DNA of 64,000 nt from Tropicimonas marinistellae (GCF_001509585.1 NZ_LNCI01000001.1:62001-126000), one strand, 5' to 3'. Positions 1 to 9,865 are shown, counted from the stretch's first letter. Made by a program: numbers and translations. Notes: a model not told the origin generated them from the letters alone.

Positions 1-1
1 T

Positions 2-1339
2 CATGTTCTCGCCGGTCTCTATCATCACCGTGGTCCGATCCTGACGCTTGCCAACTGGTCTGGTCAGTGGCCGGGCTTGGTTGGCATGCTGAACCTGAAC
101 GGGTCGCTTACCAAGGCGGGTATCGAGTATTCGACGATCTGGAGTGAGAATTTCGACGATCCTTTCTTCGAACGGGCAATCGACGAATGGCTAGAGACCG
201 GGAAGATCACGCACGAGGTGGATCACGTCACGCCATGTCCGGAACTGAAGCTTCCGGCGCAAGACGCAGAGATCGTCAAGGGCATTGTAGACTCGCTGCT
301 GCAAGAAAAGACGATCATGGGTGTCTTCGACGAAGGCTGCATGGGAATGCACAATGCCATCATCCCCGATGAATTGCTGTTGCCGATGGGCATCTTCAAG
401 GAACGCTTGTCGCAGTCGGCGCTGTACTACGCCGCGACCCAGGTGCCGGATACGGAGGCCCGGGCGGTTTACGACTGGTATCTGGAAAAAGGCCTAAAGT
501 TCCACCTTGGAGAGGTCCACGAGGAGGATCTGACCGAGGCTCAGGTGCTGGATCAGTGTAAAATGTACATCGCCGCAGTGCGCATCGCCGAGGAGTTCGG
601 CTGCGAGGCCATTGGCATACAGTACCAGCAGGGGCTGAAGGATCTTATGCCGGCATCCGACCTTGTAGAGGGTACGCTCAATAACAGCGACCGCCCGGAT
701 GTGACGGGACCGAACGGCGTGATCCGCAAGGGCGAGGCCATCCCCCACTTCAACGAGGTGGACGAATGCGCTGGCCTTGACGGTTTGCTGATCAACCGCC
801 TGCACAAGGCGCTCGGCCAGCCGGTGGAGAACACGTTGCACGACTTGCGGTGGGGCGGGCCTGATCTCTCGGGAACGACTGACGAATACGTGTGGGTCTT
901 CCTGATTTCCGGCGCTGTGCCGCCGGAACACAATACCGGCGGTTGGGCCGGCAGTGAGAGTTTCCGCCAGCCCCCGATGTATTTCCCAAACGGCGGCGGC
1001 ACACTGCATGGTGTTGCCAAGCCCGGCGAAATCATCTGGTCACGGATCTTCGTCGAGGGTGGTGCCCTGCATATGGACATCGGGCGTGGTCAGGCAATCT
1101 CGCTACCCGAGGAGGAGACGAGGCGTAGGCTTGAGGGGACCACGCCGCAATGGCCGATCATGCACGCCGTCCTCACAGGTGTCACACGGGACCAGATGAT
1201 GGCACGGCATAAGGCGAACCACATTCAGCTGGCCTATGCGACCTCTGCCATAGAAGCCGATCGCGCCATGATGGCGAGAGCGGCGCTCGCGAGGGAATTG
1301 GGCATCGATGTCAGTTTCTGCGGTGTGAAGCCGGTCTGA
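2..1339 (+). CDS. L-fucose isomerase-like protein (5' partial)
   Basis: The reading frame is open from the first complete codon of the window, so the N-terminus is missing. At least 445 residues are present and end in FCGVKPV. The sequence has the character of the L-fucose/L-arabinose isomerase superfamily, metal-dependent aldose-ketose isomerases of the cytoplasm. Visible landmarks are a [10 protein letters not shown] segment, a [10 protein letters not shown] segment and a glycine-rich C-terminal [10 protein letters not shown] stretch. It lies 65 bp upstream of an FGGY kinase and a class II aldolase, which together give the isomerase-kinase-aldolase logic of deoxysugar or pentose breakdown. 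The family call is fairly secure; the substrate is not, because this is a divergent member rather than classical FucI. Confidence 0.7.
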   Translation, partial: HVLAGLYHHRGPILTLANWSGQWPGLVGMLNLNGSLTKAGIEYSTIWSENFDDPFFERAIDEWLETGKITHEVDHVTPCPELKLPAQDAEIVKGIVDSLLQEKTIMGVFDEGCMGMHNAIIPDELLLPMGIFKERLSQSALYYAATQVPDTEARAVYDWYLEKGLKFHLGEVHEEDLTEAQVLDQCKMYIAAVRIAEEFGCEAIGIQYQQGLKDLMPASDLVEGTLNNSDRPDVTGPNGVIRKGEAIPHFNEVDECAGLDGLLINRLHKALGQPVENTLHDLRWGGPDLSGTTDEYVWVFLISGAVPPEHNTGGWAGSESFRQPPMYFPNGGGTLHGVAKPGEIIWSRIFVEGGALHMDIGRGQAISLPEEETRRRLEGTTPQWPIMHAVLTGVTRDQMMARHKANHIQLAYATSAIEADRAMMARAALARELGIDVSFCGVKPV

Positions 1340-1404
1340 ATCTGAGCGCGGTGCGCCGGTCTGACCGGCGCATCTGCTGTTTCACCGACGAATGGGAGGG
1401 GTCC

Positions 1405-2814
1405 ATGGCCGTCGCCGTCTTCGATGTCGGAAAAACCAACGTGAAGCTGCTCGCCGTCGGTTCGGATGGTGAGATCCTCGAACAGAGTTCGATTGCCAAC
1501 AGCGTGATTCAGGATGGCCCGTTTTGGCGCCACGATCTTGCCGGCACAGAGAGTTGGCTGCTCGAATCCTTGGGTGACCTGGCGAAAAGCCATGAACTGG
1601 AGGCTTTTGTGACTGCGGCTCACGGATCGGCTGGCGTGTTGGTGCGTTCGGACGATCTGGAACGCTCTGAGCCGCTGTGTCCCATGCTTGATTACGAACA
1701 GGAGATACCTGACTGGCTCAGGAAGCGGTACGTGGCCGTTGGCGGCGGTTTCGAGGATCGCGGGAGCGCGATCCTTCACGGCGCACTGCACCAGGCGCGG
1801 CAGCTTCTTTGGCTGGAGCAGGAGTTGCCTGCCGCAATGGGCTCGGGCGCGCTGTACCTTTGTCTGCCACAGTATTGGGCCTGGCGGCTTTCAGGCGTTG
1901 TAGCCTCCGAGATTACATACCTAGCTGCGCAATCGGGCCTTTGGAACCTGACAGGCAACCGCGCGGCCAGGATTGTTGCGCGGCATGGCTGGACCGAGAT
2001 GCTACCGCCACTCCGAAAAGCCTGGGAGAGCTTGGGCGTCGTGCGACCCAAACTGGCACATCGCTACGGCTTGCCTGAGCAGATGCGCATTCTGACCGGT
2101 ATTCATGACTCCAGCGCCAATTTCTACGGGTACCAAGCCATGGGCTTTGCCGGCTTCAGCGTAGTTTCGACAGGCACATGGATCGTCGGGATGTCCGATG
2201 CCACGCCGTTCGAGCGGCTCGACCCCGACCGCGGTATGACCTGCAACGCCGATCCGGCAGGTGGTGTGGTCGGCGGCGTGCTGACGATGGGAGGACGGGA
2301 GTTTTCTGCAATAACCGGCGCCGAGAGTATGCAAGCGCCCGCTTCGGTCGAGGCGGTTCGGCGGATCGTGAATGACGGAACCATGGCGTTGCCGACCTTT
2401 GGCGCGGACGATGGGCTCTTCCCGGGGACCGCGGGTCGTGGCTGCATTGTGGGTCCCAAACCGGATAGCGATGTCGCGCGCAAGTCGCTGGCGATTCTGC
2501 ACTGTGCGTTGCTGTCTTCGAAGTGCCTTGACGCTCTGGGCCGAAGCAACGCTGTGATCCTCGACGGCGCCTATATCCGCGATCCGCTTTTTGCCGGCCT
2601 CATGGCCACATTGAATCGCGGCGCCAGTGTGTATGTGAACTCACGTGCCGACGGTGTGGCGCTTGGCGCGGCTCAATTGGCGAGCCACGGCAAGGGGCCG
2701 CTGTCCGATGCCCAGCCGCACCGGGTGGACGGCCTCGATATCCCCGGGCTCGAATCGTACGCGGCCACATGGGAACTGCGAACCAAGGCAAACATCAAGG
2801 AGGCACAGGCATGA
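1405..2814 (+). CDS. FGGY-family carbohydrate kinase
   Basis: This 469-residue ATP-dependent sugar kinase presumably phosphorylates the ketose made by the upstream isomerase. The N-terminal phosphate-1 motif is VFDVGKTNVKLL (residues 5-16). A GIHDSSANF segment (232-240) carries the expected catalytic aspartate (D235), and an STGTW motif (255-259) follows, as in L-fuculokinase and rhamnulokinase. I chose ATG 1405 because it follows a GGGAGGGG ribosome site and begins directly at the conserved fold; an in-frame upstream extension to 1351 looks non-native. The stop overlaps the aldolase start (ATGA), indicating translational coupling. Fuculokinase-like activity is an inference from context. Confidence 0.85.
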   Translation: MAVAVFDVGKTNVKLLAVGSDGEILEQSSIANSVIQDGPFWRHDLAGTESWLLESLGDLAKSHELEAFVTAAHGSAGVLVRSDDLERSEPLCPMLDYEQEIPDWLRKRYVAVGGGFEDRGSAILHGALHQARQLLWLEQELPAAMGSGALYLCLPQYWAWRLSGVVASEITYLAAQSGLWNLTGNRAARIVARHGWTEMLPPLRKAWESLGVVRPKLAHRYGLPEQMRILTGIHDSSANFYGYQAMGFAGFSVVSTGTWIVGMSDATPFERLDPDRGMTCNADPAGGVVGGVLTMGGREFSAITGAESMQAPASVEAVRRIVNDGTMALPTFGADDGLFPGTAGRGCIVGPKPDSDVARKSLAILHCALLSSKCLDALGRSNAVILDGAYIRDPLFAGLMATLNRGASVYVNSRADGVALGAAQLASHGKGPLSDAQPHRVDGLDIPGLESYAATWELRTKANIKEAQA

Positions 2815-3458
2815 ACCACCAAGAGCTGCGCGCAGGCATCGTGCACACAGCGCGGGAGATGACCCGCGCAGGCATCAATCAGGGAACGGCCGGGAACATC
2901 TCGGTCCGGGTCGACGGCGGGCTCCTGATAACGCCTTCGTCGCTGCCCTACGACCAGATGATTCCCGAAGACATCGTCGAGATGAAGTTCGACGGTAGCT
3001 GGGAGGGCCGCCGCCCGTCTTCCGAGTGGCGTTTCCATCGGGACATCCTGCAGAATCGAACGGATGTGGACGTCGTGCTCCATTGTCATTCGATCTATGC
3101 AGCGACCCTCGCCTGCAAATTCCTGGATATCCCGGCCTTTCACTACATGGTCGGTATCGCGGGCGGGCCGAATATCCGGTGCTCCGACTACGCGACCTAC
3201 GGCACGCAGGCCTTGTCGGACACCGCGCTGGAGGCACTCGAAGACCGGATGGCGTGCCTACTTGGCCAGCACGGGCAGATTGCACTCGGCAAGGACCTCG
3301 CCGGCGCACTCGCGATGGCGATTGAGGTCGAAACGACGGCGCAGATGTACTTTCAGGTTCTGACGCTTGGCGAGCCGAACATCATCGACGATGAAGAAAT
3401 GGCGCGTGTCATCGAGCAGATGCGGCGAATGAGCTACGGCCAGGCGCCAAACGACTGA
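2811..3458 (+). CDS. Class II aldolase, L-fuculose-phosphate aldolase type
   Basis: The protein is 215 residues, the length expected for zinc-dependent L-fuculose-1-phosphate aldolase. It has the GTAGNIS phosphate-binding motif (25-31), E72 as catalytic acid, and the zinc ligands H91 and H93 (LHCHS) and H154 (LGQHG). These fall within one position of the known E. coli FucA residues E73, H92, H94 and H155. The expected reaction is cleavage of a ketose 1-phosphate to dihydroxyacetone phosphate and an aldehyde. ATG 2811 overlaps the kinase stop and follows an AAGGAGG site. The exact sugar is not determinable from sequence alone. Confidence 0.87.
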   Translation: MNHQELRAGIVHTAREMTRAGINQGTAGNISVRVDGGLLITPSSLPYDQMIPEDIVEMKFDGSWEGRRPSSEWRFHRDILQNRTDVDVVLHCHSIYAATLACKFLDIPAFHYMVGIAGGPNIRCSDYATYGTQALSDTALEALEDRMACLLGQHGQIALGKDLAGALAMAIEVETTAQMYFQVLTLGEPNIIDDEEMARVIEQMRRMSYGQAPND

Positions 3459-3503
3459 CCTCGCCGACAATCTCGGGACGTTCACAAAGCCTTGGCCGGT
3501 CCG

Positions 3504-3533
3504 CAAAATCCCCCGCCGGATGCCGGCGGGGGA
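3504..3533 (-). terminator. Rho-independent terminator of the sugar ABC operon
   Basis: A perfect 10-bp GC stem (3510-3519 with 3523-3532) closes a 3-nt loop. Read on the minus strand it is followed by GATTTTGCGG, a short U-run. It lies between the convergent aldolase gene and the minus-strand binding-protein gene, and so could act on both strands. Confidence 0.75.
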
Positions 3534-3594
3534 TGGATCGCCTCTCAAGAGGCAAGTGGGGGAGGGGGGGCTTCTGGCCGATGCGCCCTCTCGG

Positions 3595-4539
3595 TCAGTC
3601 GTATAGAACCGCTGCAATTTCCGGATTATCGATTGTCTCTGCGTCGTAGTAGTAGAAGCCAGTATCGATTTCGGAGTCGATGGTCTCTCCACGCGCGGCC
3701 ATGATCGCCGCCTTGACCGTTTCGTAACCGATGCCGACCGGGTTCTGCGTGATCGCGCCAGCCATCAGACCGCTGCGGATCGCGTCCTTTTGGGCCTTGC
3801 CGGAATCGTAGCCGATGATCACAACACCTTCTGTGCCCATTTCGGTTACGCCGTTGACCACACCGATAGCGGAGCCCTCGTTCGTTCCGAAGATCCCGCT
3901 GAGGTCGGGATTGGCCGTAAGGATCGCCTTGGTGAGTTCGGTGGATTTGAGCTGATCACCGGCGCCGTACTGGACCGTGACCACCTCGATATCGGGGTAG
4001 TCTGCCGCGATTTTCTCCAGGAAACCGTCTCGGCGCTCGATGCCCGTTCGGCTGGTCTGGTCATGTGCGACCACGGCGACCTTGCCCTTGCCGCCGATGA
4101 ACTCGGCCATCTTTTCGGCGGCCAGCGCAGCGGCGGCCATGTTATTGGTTGCGGCCGTGGCAAGCGGAATATCGCTGTCGACACCGCTGTCGAAGGCGAT
4201 GATCGGGATGCCGGCTGCGTCTGCGTCGCGAAGGAGCGGTATGGCGGCCTGGCTGTCCAGAGCGGCAAAGCCGATGGCGGCCGGTTTGTTGGCAAGCGCT
4301 GCGGCGAGCATGTCGATTTGCTTGTCGACCATGGTCTCGTTGTCGGGTCCTTCGAAGGTGATCGTCACGCCCAGTTCTTCGGCGGCCTGCTCGGCACCTG
4401 ACTGGACGGCCTGCCAGAACTGGTGCTGGAAGCCCTTCGAAACGAGCGCCACGTATTCGCCTTCAGCGAACACGGCGGTGGGGCCGGTGAGCAGCGCGGT
4501 GGCCGCTATGGTGCCAAGGATCGTACGACGTGAGAACAT
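3595..4539 (-). CDS. Ribose-type ABC transporter substrate-binding protein
   Basis: This 314-residue periplasmic protein belongs to the RbsB/YtfQ type (periplasmic binding protein fold, domain 4). MFSRRTILGTIAATALLTG followed by AVFA-EGEY is an RR-led signal peptide. Ligand-pocket landmarks are FQHQFWQAV, FDSG, the SRTGIERRDGF arginine segment, GTNEG, IGYDSG and ITQNP. The start at 4539 follows a TGGAGGAAAC ribosome site; the upstream in-frame extension has no signal-like character. It is the last gene of the minus-strand ATPase-permease-SBP operon, and it converges on the isomerase/kinase/aldolase genes whose substrate it probably captures. Confidence 0.9.
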   Translation of the reverse strand: MFSRRTILGTIAATALLTGPTAVFAEGEYVALVSKGFQHQFWQAVQSGAEQAAEELGVTITFEGPDNETMVDKQIDMLAAALANKPAAIGFAALDSQAAIPLLRDADAAGIPIIAFDSGVDSDIPLATAATNNMAAAALAAEKMAEFIGGKGKVAVVAHDQTSRTGIERRDGFLEKIAADYPDIEVVTVQYGAGDQLKSTELTKAILTANPDLSGIFGTNEGSAIGVVNGVTEMGTEGVVIIGYDSGKAQKDAIRSGLMAGAITQNPVGIGYETVKAAIMAARGETIDSEIDTGFYYYDAETIDNPEIAAVLYD

Positions 4540-4609
4540 GGTTTCCTCCAGTTTGCGATGTTCGTCGTTTCGGTCGCTCCGCCGGCCTCCCACCGCCGGA
4601 GCCGGTCGT

Positions 4610-5611
4610 TCACTTCTTGCGCGACATGTCGGCATAGACGGCAAGGATGATGATCGCGCCGGTTGCGACGGTCTGCCATTCCTGCGCCACGGACATGACC
4701 CGAAGGCCGTTGGTCAGGACCGACATGATCAGCGCACCGATCAGCGTCCCGAGGATCGTGCCGCGCCCGCCGGCAAGCGATGTGCCCCCGATCACCACCG
4801 CGGCGATGGCCTCCAACTCGTAGCCTAGCCCCAGGGCCGGTTGCGCGGAGTTCAGACGCGAGGCGATGAGCACGCCGGCGATGCCGCAGATCGCTCCCGC
4901 AAAGGTATAGATGGCGATCTTCCACCGGTCGGCATTCACGCCGGAGAGCCGCACAGCTTCTTCGTTGGAGCCGAGCGCATAGGTGTAACGTCCCAGCACC
5001 GTTCTGCTCAGGACATAGGCGACCCCGATGGCAACCAGAAACAGGATCAACACGCCGTTGGGGATCGGAAGGCCGGGAATGACCTCGCCAATCAGCGAAC
5101 CGCGGGAGATCTTGTCGAACCCTGGTGTGTCGTTGAAATAGATCGGGCGGGTGCCGGAGATCACGAGGCTGAGCCCCTTCAGGATCAGCATCATACCCAG
5201 CGTGGCGATGAAGGGCGGGATCTTCATCTTGGCAACGAACGTACCTGAGCAGAAGCCGCAGAACGCGCCCGCGCCGATGCCGGCGACCACGCCTACGGGC
5301 AGTGGAAGCCCCCAATACGTTAGGAAAACACCGCAGATCACCGCGCAGAACGTCATCATCGTGCCGATGGAGAGGTCGATGCCGCCCGTGATGATGATCA
5401 GCGTCACGCCAATTGCCAGCACACCGATGACCGAGGTCGCCTGCAGGATGGCGATCATGTTCGACATCTGCATGAAGTTCGGCGAGCCTAACGAGAAACC
5501 GATCAGCAGCATGATGAGGCTGGCGAAGGCCAGCAGTTTCTGGTGAGCGCCGGATTTGATGAGACCGGCAAGAAAGCCGCCTTCCTTCTTGGCATCAACG
5601 GAGGCTGTCAT
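4610..5611 (-). CDS. Ribose-type ABC transporter permease
   Basis: This 333-residue integral membrane protein belongs to the RbsC/YtfT/YjfF family (BPD_transp_2). There are about eight to ten hydrophobic spans, and the typical signature region [11 protein letters not shown] is followed near the C-terminus by [14 protein letters not shown], the conserved cytoplasmic loop that contacts the ATPase. The start at 5611 overlaps the ATPase stop (ATGA). The long upstream in-frame extension, rich in Arg and His, is shadow sequence of the ATPase gene. It carries the sugar across the inner membrane. Confidence 0.92.
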   Translation of the reverse strand: MTASVDAKKEGGFLAGLIKSGAHQKLLAFASLIMLLIGFSLGSPNFMQMSNMIAILQATSVIGVLAIGVTLIIITGGIDLSIGTMMTFCAVICGVFLTYWGLPLPVGVVAGIGAGAFCGFCSGTFVAKMKIPPFIATLGMMLILKGLSLVISGTRPIYFNDTPGFDKISRGSLIGEVIPGLPIPNGVLILFLVAIGVAYVLSRTVLGRYTYALGSNEEAVRLSGVNADRWKIAIYTFAGAICGIAGVLIASRLNSAQPALGLGYELEAIAAVVIGGTSLAGGRGTILGTLIGALIMSVLTNGLRVMSVAQEWQTVATGAIIILAVYADMSRKK

Positions 5612-7134
5612 TGGATGTATCCCGCGTTTTGTTGGTTCGTGTCGCGTTGGGTCGCGAGCGTCATGATGTCTTCTTGGGTGGTGCCTTCGCCGCCTGGGAG
5701 GATGCCGGTGACGCGGCCCTCGCACATCACCAGAATTCGATGGCTGAGGCGCATGACTTCGGGGAGTTCAGATGAGATCATGATGACGGCCTTGCCTCGG
5801 GCCGTCAGGTCTTCGATGAGCCTGTAGATCTCTGCCTTCGCGCCCACATCGATACCGCGCGTGGGCTCGTCGAAAATGAAGATGTCGCAATCCCTCAGCA
5901 ACCACTTGCCAACAACAATCTTCTGCTGGTTGCCGCCCGACAGGAGCCTCACCTCCTGATGAATGGAGGGCGTCCGGATATTGAGTTTGTCGACCATCTC
6001 CTGTGTCGCGGTGTCAATCTCGCTTTCGTTCAGCACGCCCAATTGGGACGTGAAGTTCTCGAGATTCGGCATGGCGGTGTTGGCTGCGACATCCATCGTG
6101 ATCGCAAGACCGTAACGTTTGCGATCCTCGGATAGATACCCAATCCCTGCCTTCACGGCGTCATGTGGTGAGGTGATGTGCCGTTTCTCGCCGCCGACGA
6201 AGACCTCGCCGGCGTCCAGCGGATCGGCTCCAAAAATCGCGCGCGCCACTTCCGTGCGACCAGCTCCCATGAGTCCGGCAAAGCCCAGGACCTCGCCCCT
6301 GTGCAGTTTGAAGCTCACGTCGCGGATCTCCTTGCCGCGATTGAGGCCGCGAACCTCCAGGGCAACAGGCACATCTGAGATTTCAGGAACGACGAGCGGA
6401 TCGTGCTGGACCTTGCGACCTACCATCATGGCGATGATCTGGTCGACCGGTGTTTCCTTGGCGTCGACGGTTCCAACGTACTGACCGTCCCGCATGACCG
6501 TGACCCGGTCCGCGATCCGTTTCAGTTCGTCCATCTTGTGGCTGATGTAGACGATGCCGACGCCATTTGCCTTCAATTTGTTGATAATGTTGAACAGGTC
6601 GGCAATCTCTGCATCGTTCAGCGCAGCTGTCGGCTCGTCCATGATCAGCACTTCGGAGTTGAACGAGAGCGCTTTGGAGATCTCGATCATTTGCTGCTTG
6701 GCGATCGTGAGATCCCCGACCACCGTTTGCGGATCGAGATCGAGGTGCATGGATGAGAAGAGCGTCGCGGCCTTCCGATTCATCTCCGCATCGTCGATCC
6801 GGCCGAAGGAAAGCCGCGGCTCGCGTCCGATGAAGATGTTTTGCGCGGCGGACAGGTCCATCATCAAGCTGAGTTCCTGATGGATGATCCCGATTCCGAG
6901 CGCTTGCGCTTCTCGCGGGCCTACTGGCTCTTCAGGTTTGCCTCGGATCAGGATTTCGCCGGCATCTTTCTTGTAGATGCCCGAAAGAACCTTCATCAGC
7001 GTGGATTTCCCTGCGCCGTTCTCTCCCATCAGTGCATGGACTTCGCCCTTGTAGAGCTCGAGGCGAGCGTCCTTGAGGGCCTGGACCCCGGGGAAGCCCT
7101 TGTCGACTCCGATCATCTCGACGATTTTGTCCAT
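5608..7134 (-). CDS. Ribose-type ABC transporter ATP-binding protein (RbsA-like)
   Basis: This 508-residue tandem ATPase has two nucleotide-binding domains. The first has a canonical Walker [10 protein letters not shown] (37-45), and Walker [11 protein letters not shown]. The second has the degenerate P-loop GAGRTE typical of RbsA/MglA/XylG proteins, with the LSGGNQQK signature and Walker [10 protein letters not shown]. The start at 7134 was chosen because [10 protein letters not shown] begins the family core and GGAG lies upstream; the 19 extra in-frame residues look non-native. It is the first gene of the importer operon. A palindrome and a structured leader lie upstream. Confidence 0.93.
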   Translation of the reverse strand: MDKIVEMIGVDKGFPGVQALKDARLELYKGEVHALMGENGAGKSTLMKVLSGIYKKDAGEILIRGKPEEPVGPREAQALGIGIIHQELSLMMDLSAAQNIFIGREPRLSFGRIDDAEMNRKAATLFSSMHLDLDPQTVVGDLTIAKQQMIEISKALSFNSEVLIMDEPTAALNDAEIADLFNIINKLKANGVGIVYISHKMDELKRIADRVTVMRDGQYVGTVDAKETPVDQIIAMMVGRKVQHDPLVVPEISDVPVALEVRGLNRGKEIRDVSFKLHRGEVLGFAGLMGAGRTEVARAIFGADPLDAGEVFVGGEKRHITSPHDAVKAGIGYLSEDRKRYGLAITMDVAANTAMPNLENFTSQLGVLNESEIDTATQEMVDKLNIRTPSIHQEVRLLSGGNQQKIVVGKWLLRDCDIFIFDEPTRGIDVGAKAEIYRLIEDLTARGKAVIMISSELPEVMRLSHRILVMCEGRVTGILPGGEGTTQEDIMTLATQRDTNQQNAGYIQ

Positions 7135-7200
7135 CTGCGCGCTCCAACTGTCGCCTCGTGGGCCGCAGGATGGGCGCAGCAGAGTCGTCAATGGGCGTTG

Positions 7201-7249
7201 CAGGTTCCAGTCCTTCAGCGCCGGGTAGCGGTGCTACCCGATGAACCTG
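7201..7249 (-). promoter_or_regulatory. Nested stem-loop in the 5' leader of the ABC operon
   Basis: An 8-bp hairpin with a 3-nt loop (7222-7229 with 7233-7240, CGGGTAGC arms) sits inside an outer 7-bp stem (7201-7207 with 7243-7249, CAGGTTC/GAACCTG). It lies about 65 nt upstream of the ATPase start and downstream of the putative promoter, so it would be in the mRNA leader. No known riboswitch is recognised; it could affect mRNA stability or translation. Confidence 0.45.
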
Positions 7250-7339
7250 TGATCTCCTCCCAAAGAACGAAACTGAAGCCCTCCTCAAGGCCCCGAATGC
7301 CGCTCCGGCCGTTCCTTCAATCTGGTGGCCGGCGCTGTT

Positions 7340-7353
7340 TCGAACCGGTTCGA
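7340..7353. promoter_or_regulatory. LacI-family-like operator palindrome
   Basis: TCGAACCGGTTCGA is a perfect 14-bp palindrome with a central CpG, the form typical of LacI/GalR-family sites (compare AANCGNTT-type cores). It overlaps the expected transcription start of the minus-strand importer operon, a position suited to repression. No LacI-family gene lies in the window. Confidence 0.45.
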
Positions 7354-7357
7354 TGAC

Positions 7358-7386
7358 ATGTGATCACCGCGTGACTGTTATGTCAA
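7358..7386 (-). promoter_or_regulatory. Putative promoter of the sugar ABC operon
   Basis: On the minus strand a perfect -35 TTGACA (7381-7386) is followed after 17 bp by a weak -10 TCACAT (7358-7363). Within it lies an imperfect dyad TCACCGCGTGA (7364-7374), and TGACAT/ATGTCA arms flank it at 7354-7359 and 7380-7385. The -35 is convincing; the -10 is poor. Confidence 0.35.
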
Positions 7387-7935
7387 TACTCTCGTGTCGC
7401 GCAACGTCAGTTCCGTTTGGGTAGGTGGTTTCGTCAAGGTGGGGTGTTGATGCGGGGTGATGTGTTAATTACATTAAATCAAAAGGTTATTGGTTGTAAG
7501 GGGTGTCTGTTGGGTGGGGTGTGGGTGCAATTGGGAGGTTTCGCCGATGAGTGGGTGACCTGTTTGGGTGCGCGTTGCGGCAATTCGCGCAAAATCGAAA
7601 CGGTGCAATTTTTGGTGAATCGATCGCCGGCGACTATCCCTCGCGCTCCGTGTCTTCGCGGATACCGCAGCCTGAAGAGCAATCTGTCGAGTCGTCACCC
7701 TGCGAATAGACCCGGGCTTGTCAGTGCGGGCCGAGCCAACGGGTCGTTCTGCGCGTAGCAGTGGCGCGTGAATCGCGCCACGCCATTCGCACAGCGTCCG
7801 CCTAGAGTTCGTCGGCCCGTGCTGGGCGTCTCAGCTATGTCCGAGCCCCGTCGTTGCGCTGGTCGCCAAAGGATGTCCGCGCGGGCGGGTCGTGAGACCA
7901 CGGCAGCCGAATATCCTCCAGTGCGGATTCGTGCG
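7387..7935. other. Intergenic stretch without a supported gene
   Basis: This stretch lies between the importer promoter and the end of alanine dehydrogenase. It has a strong G/T bias on the plus strand from about 7430 to 7560 and an AT-rich patch near 7465-7500. Short open frames on both strands have no family resemblance and no convincing ribosome site. I see no RNA gene. Confidence 0.5.
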
Positions 7936-9054
7936 CTACTCCGCCAACACCTTGTCGGCACTCTGGTAATCGAGGTCGAGCGCTTCCGCCACCGCCGCAC
8001 ATGTGATCCGGCCATTCCAGACGTTGAGACCGTTGCGAAGGTGCGGGTCTCGCCGCAGAGCCTCTTGCCAGCCCAGATCTGCCATGCGCAATGCATGGGG
8101 CAGCGTGACGTTGTTGAGCGCATAGGTCGACGTGCGGGCGACCGCACCAGGCATGTTGGCGACGCAATAATGCACGATTCCGTCGACCTCGAATGTGGGT
8201 TCTGCGTGCGTGGTGGGATGGGAGGTTTCGAAACAACCGCCCTGATCGATTGCAACGTCGACAAGCACCGCCCCGGGCTTCATCGTCGCGAGGTCGGCCC
8301 GCGTGACGAGTTTGGGAGCGGCCGCTCCGGGGATTAGGACAGCACCGACGACAAGGTCGGCTTCGGCGACCAGTTCGGCCACGCGGGTGCGCGTGGAATA
8401 GGCGGTCTTGGCGCGGCTCTCGAAATGGATCGCTAGGCGCTCCAGTACGTCCGGGTTGCGGTCCAGGATGGTGACGTCTGCGCCCAGCCCAACGGCCATC
8501 TGTGCCGCATTGAAGCCAACGACACCGCCGCCCAGCACAACGACGCTGGCTGGTCGAACACCTGGCACGCCGCCCAAGAGAACGCCGCGGCCCCCATGTG
8601 CCTTTTCCAGTGCTGTCGCGCCTGCCTGCACAGACATGCGGCCTGCGACCTGACTCATCGGCTTCAACAACGGCAGGCCGCCAGACGGGCTGGTAACCGT
8701 CTCGTATGCTATGGCCGTAACGCCGGACGCCATCAGCGCACGCGCCTGATCAGGGTCGGGAGCGAGGTGCAGATAGGTGTAGAGAAGTTGCCCAGGGCGC
8801 AGCATTTTGCATTCGGCGGGTTGCGGCTCTTTGACCTTCACGATCATTTCGGCGCCCGCAAATACCTCCGACGCGGTATCTGAGATAGTTGCGCCGGCCG
8901 CACGATAGGCGCTGTCGTCAGCGCCGATGCCGATCCCGGCGTTCGTCTCCACCTGCACGGAATGACCGTGTGTTACAAGTTCGGCGACGGATTCGGGCGT
9001 CAGGCCCACGCGGTATTCGTGATTCTTGATTTCTTTGGGAACGCCAATCAGCAT
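7936..9054 (-). CDS. ald: Alanine dehydrogenase
   Basis: This 372-residue NAD-dependent L-alanine dehydrogenase (L-alanine to pyruvate plus ammonium) is of the usual length. It begins [11 protein letters not shown] and has the substrate-binding residues R15, K75 and H96 seen in characterised enzymes, followed by the Rossmann motif [10 protein letters not shown] near residue 170. The start at 9054 follows AGGAGGAAACCCGAC; the in-frame upstream extension of 83 residues overlaps the divergent regulator and is rejected. An Lrp/AsnC regulator is transcribed divergently, the standard arrangement for alanine-induced ald expression. Confidence 0.95.
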   Translation of the reverse strand: MLIGVPKEIKNHEYRVGLTPESVAELVTHGHSVQVETNAGIGIGADDSAYRAAGATISDTASEVFAGAEMIVKVKEPQPAECKMLRPGQLLYTYLHLAPDPDQARALMASGVTAIAYETVTSPSGGLPLLKPMSQVAGRMSVQAGATALEKAHGGRGVLLGGVPGVRPASVVVLGGGVVGFNAAQMAVGLGADVTILDRNPDVLERLAIHFESRAKTAYSTRTRVAELVAEADLVVGAVLIPGAAAPKLVTRADLATMKPGAVLVDVAIDQGGCFETSHPTTHAEPTFEVDGIVHYCVANMPGAVARTSTYALNNVTLPHALRMADLGWQEALRRDPHLRNGLNVWNGRITCAAVAEALDLDYQSADKVLAE

Positions 9055-9125
9055 GTCGGGTTTCCTCCTCCCTGGCATATTGGTGCGCTTGCAATGAGTT
9101 TGCCTCTGAATTCGCGGCTGCGGGT

Positions 9126-9147
9126 CCGAATTTCGCGTGTGTTTCGG
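9126..9147. promoter_or_regulatory. Possible Lrp/AsnC site in the ald-regulator gap
   Basis: CCGAA (9126-9130) and TTCGG (9143-9147) form an inverted repeat with 12 bp between, and a smaller CGAATTTCG dyad lies inside it. It is in the divergent intergenic region. Lrp-family sites are degenerate, so the assignment rests mainly on position. Confidence 0.3.
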
Positions 9148-9195
9148 TGCTTTCTCGGCATAAGTTCCGAAAAATCGTGGAAATGGGTGAATATC

Positions 9196-9657
9196 ATGCT
9201 GGACCGGTTCGACGCACAGATACTCCGTGAGTTGCAGAAGGAGTCGCAGATTCCAGTTGCACAATTGGCGGAGCGCATTGGCCTGTCCACGTCGGCCTGT
9301 CACCGAAGGGTAAAACTGCTGGAATCGGGCGGCATGATCGAAGGGTATTCGGCACGGGTCAATCCGCGTGCCCTGGGGCTGGATCTCGAAGTCTTCGTCG
9401 ACATCACCCTGACGTCCCAGAGCCAGGAGACCATGAATGCATTTGAGCGCGCCGTCATGCTATACGACGAGATCCTCGAATGCGTGCTGACGACCGGGAC
9501 GGCGGACTACATCCTGCGCATTGTCGCGCGCGATGTGTCGGACTACGACAATATCCACCGGAACTGCCTCGCGCGCCTGCCGGGCGTGTCGGGCATGCAG
9601 ACGTCGTTCGCACTCCGGTCGATCAAACGTTGGCGGGGCTATCCGGTGCCGGGGTAG
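9196..9657 (+). CDS. Lrp/AsnC-family transcriptional regulator
   Basis: The 153-residue protein has an N-terminal winged helix-turn-helix (MLDRFDAQILRELQKES then AQLAERIGLSTSACHRRVK) and a C-terminal RAM effector domain (from about residue 65, including VLTTGTADYILRIVARD). ATG 9196 is preferred; a GTG three codons upstream is possible. It is divergent from alanine dehydrogenase, so it is probably the local regulator of alanine catabolism (AldR-like), binding the shared intergenic region. The family call is firm; the ligand is inferred from the neighbour. Confidence 0.9.
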   Translation: MLDRFDAQILRELQKESQIPVAQLAERIGLSTSACHRRVKLLESGGMIEGYSARVNPRALGLDLEVFVDITLTSQSQETMNAFERAVMLYDEILECVLTTGTADYILRIVARDVSDYDNIHRNCLARLPGVSGMQTSFALRSIKRWRGYPVPG

Positions 9658-9690
9658 GGCGCGCCATGAAGTGGGACCACAATAGAAGAA

Positions 9691-9710
9691 GGCCGCGGAA
9701 AACCGCGGCC
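9691..9710. terminator. Bidirectional terminator between lrp and rpmJ
   Basis: A perfect 8-bp GGCCGCGG/CCGCGGCC stem closes an AAAA loop. On the plus strand it is followed by TCTTTC and on the minus strand by TTCTTCTATT. It sits between the converging lrp-type gene and rpmJ. Confidence 0.8.
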
Positions 9711-9739
9711 TCTTTCGAATGCGTCGTGCGTTTCGCTGA

Positions 9740-9865
9740 TCAGCCCTGGCGGGCCTTGTAGCGACGCTGGGTCTTGTTGATCACGTATACGCGGCCCTTG
9801 CGGCGCACGATACGGCAATCCCGGTGCCGCGTCTTCAGCGAGCGGAGCGAGTTGCGAACCTTCAT
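9740..9865 (-). CDS. rpmJ: 50S ribosomal protein L36 (bL36)
   Basis: The 41-residue product begins [17 protein letters not shown], contains [19 protein letters not shown], and is highly basic. This is the standard alphaproteobacterial L36 of the cysteine-poor (zinc-free, C-minus) kind: only one Cys remains of the zinc ligands. The start at 9865 follows an AGAGAAAGGGACGACC leader with a good ribosome site. An upstream in-frame extension of 21 residues is not needed. It is downstream of tRNA-Val on the same strand and followed by a strong terminator. Confidence 0.95.
   Translation of the reverse strand: MKVRNSLRSLKTRHRDCRIVRRKGRVYVINKTQRRYKARQG

Noticed and set aside
7417-7758. Plus-strand open frame of 113 codons between the sugar operon and ald
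   Set aside because: The residues show no domain or coherent composition, the DNA is a G/T-biased stretch that keeps frames open by chance, and no ribosome site is convincing.
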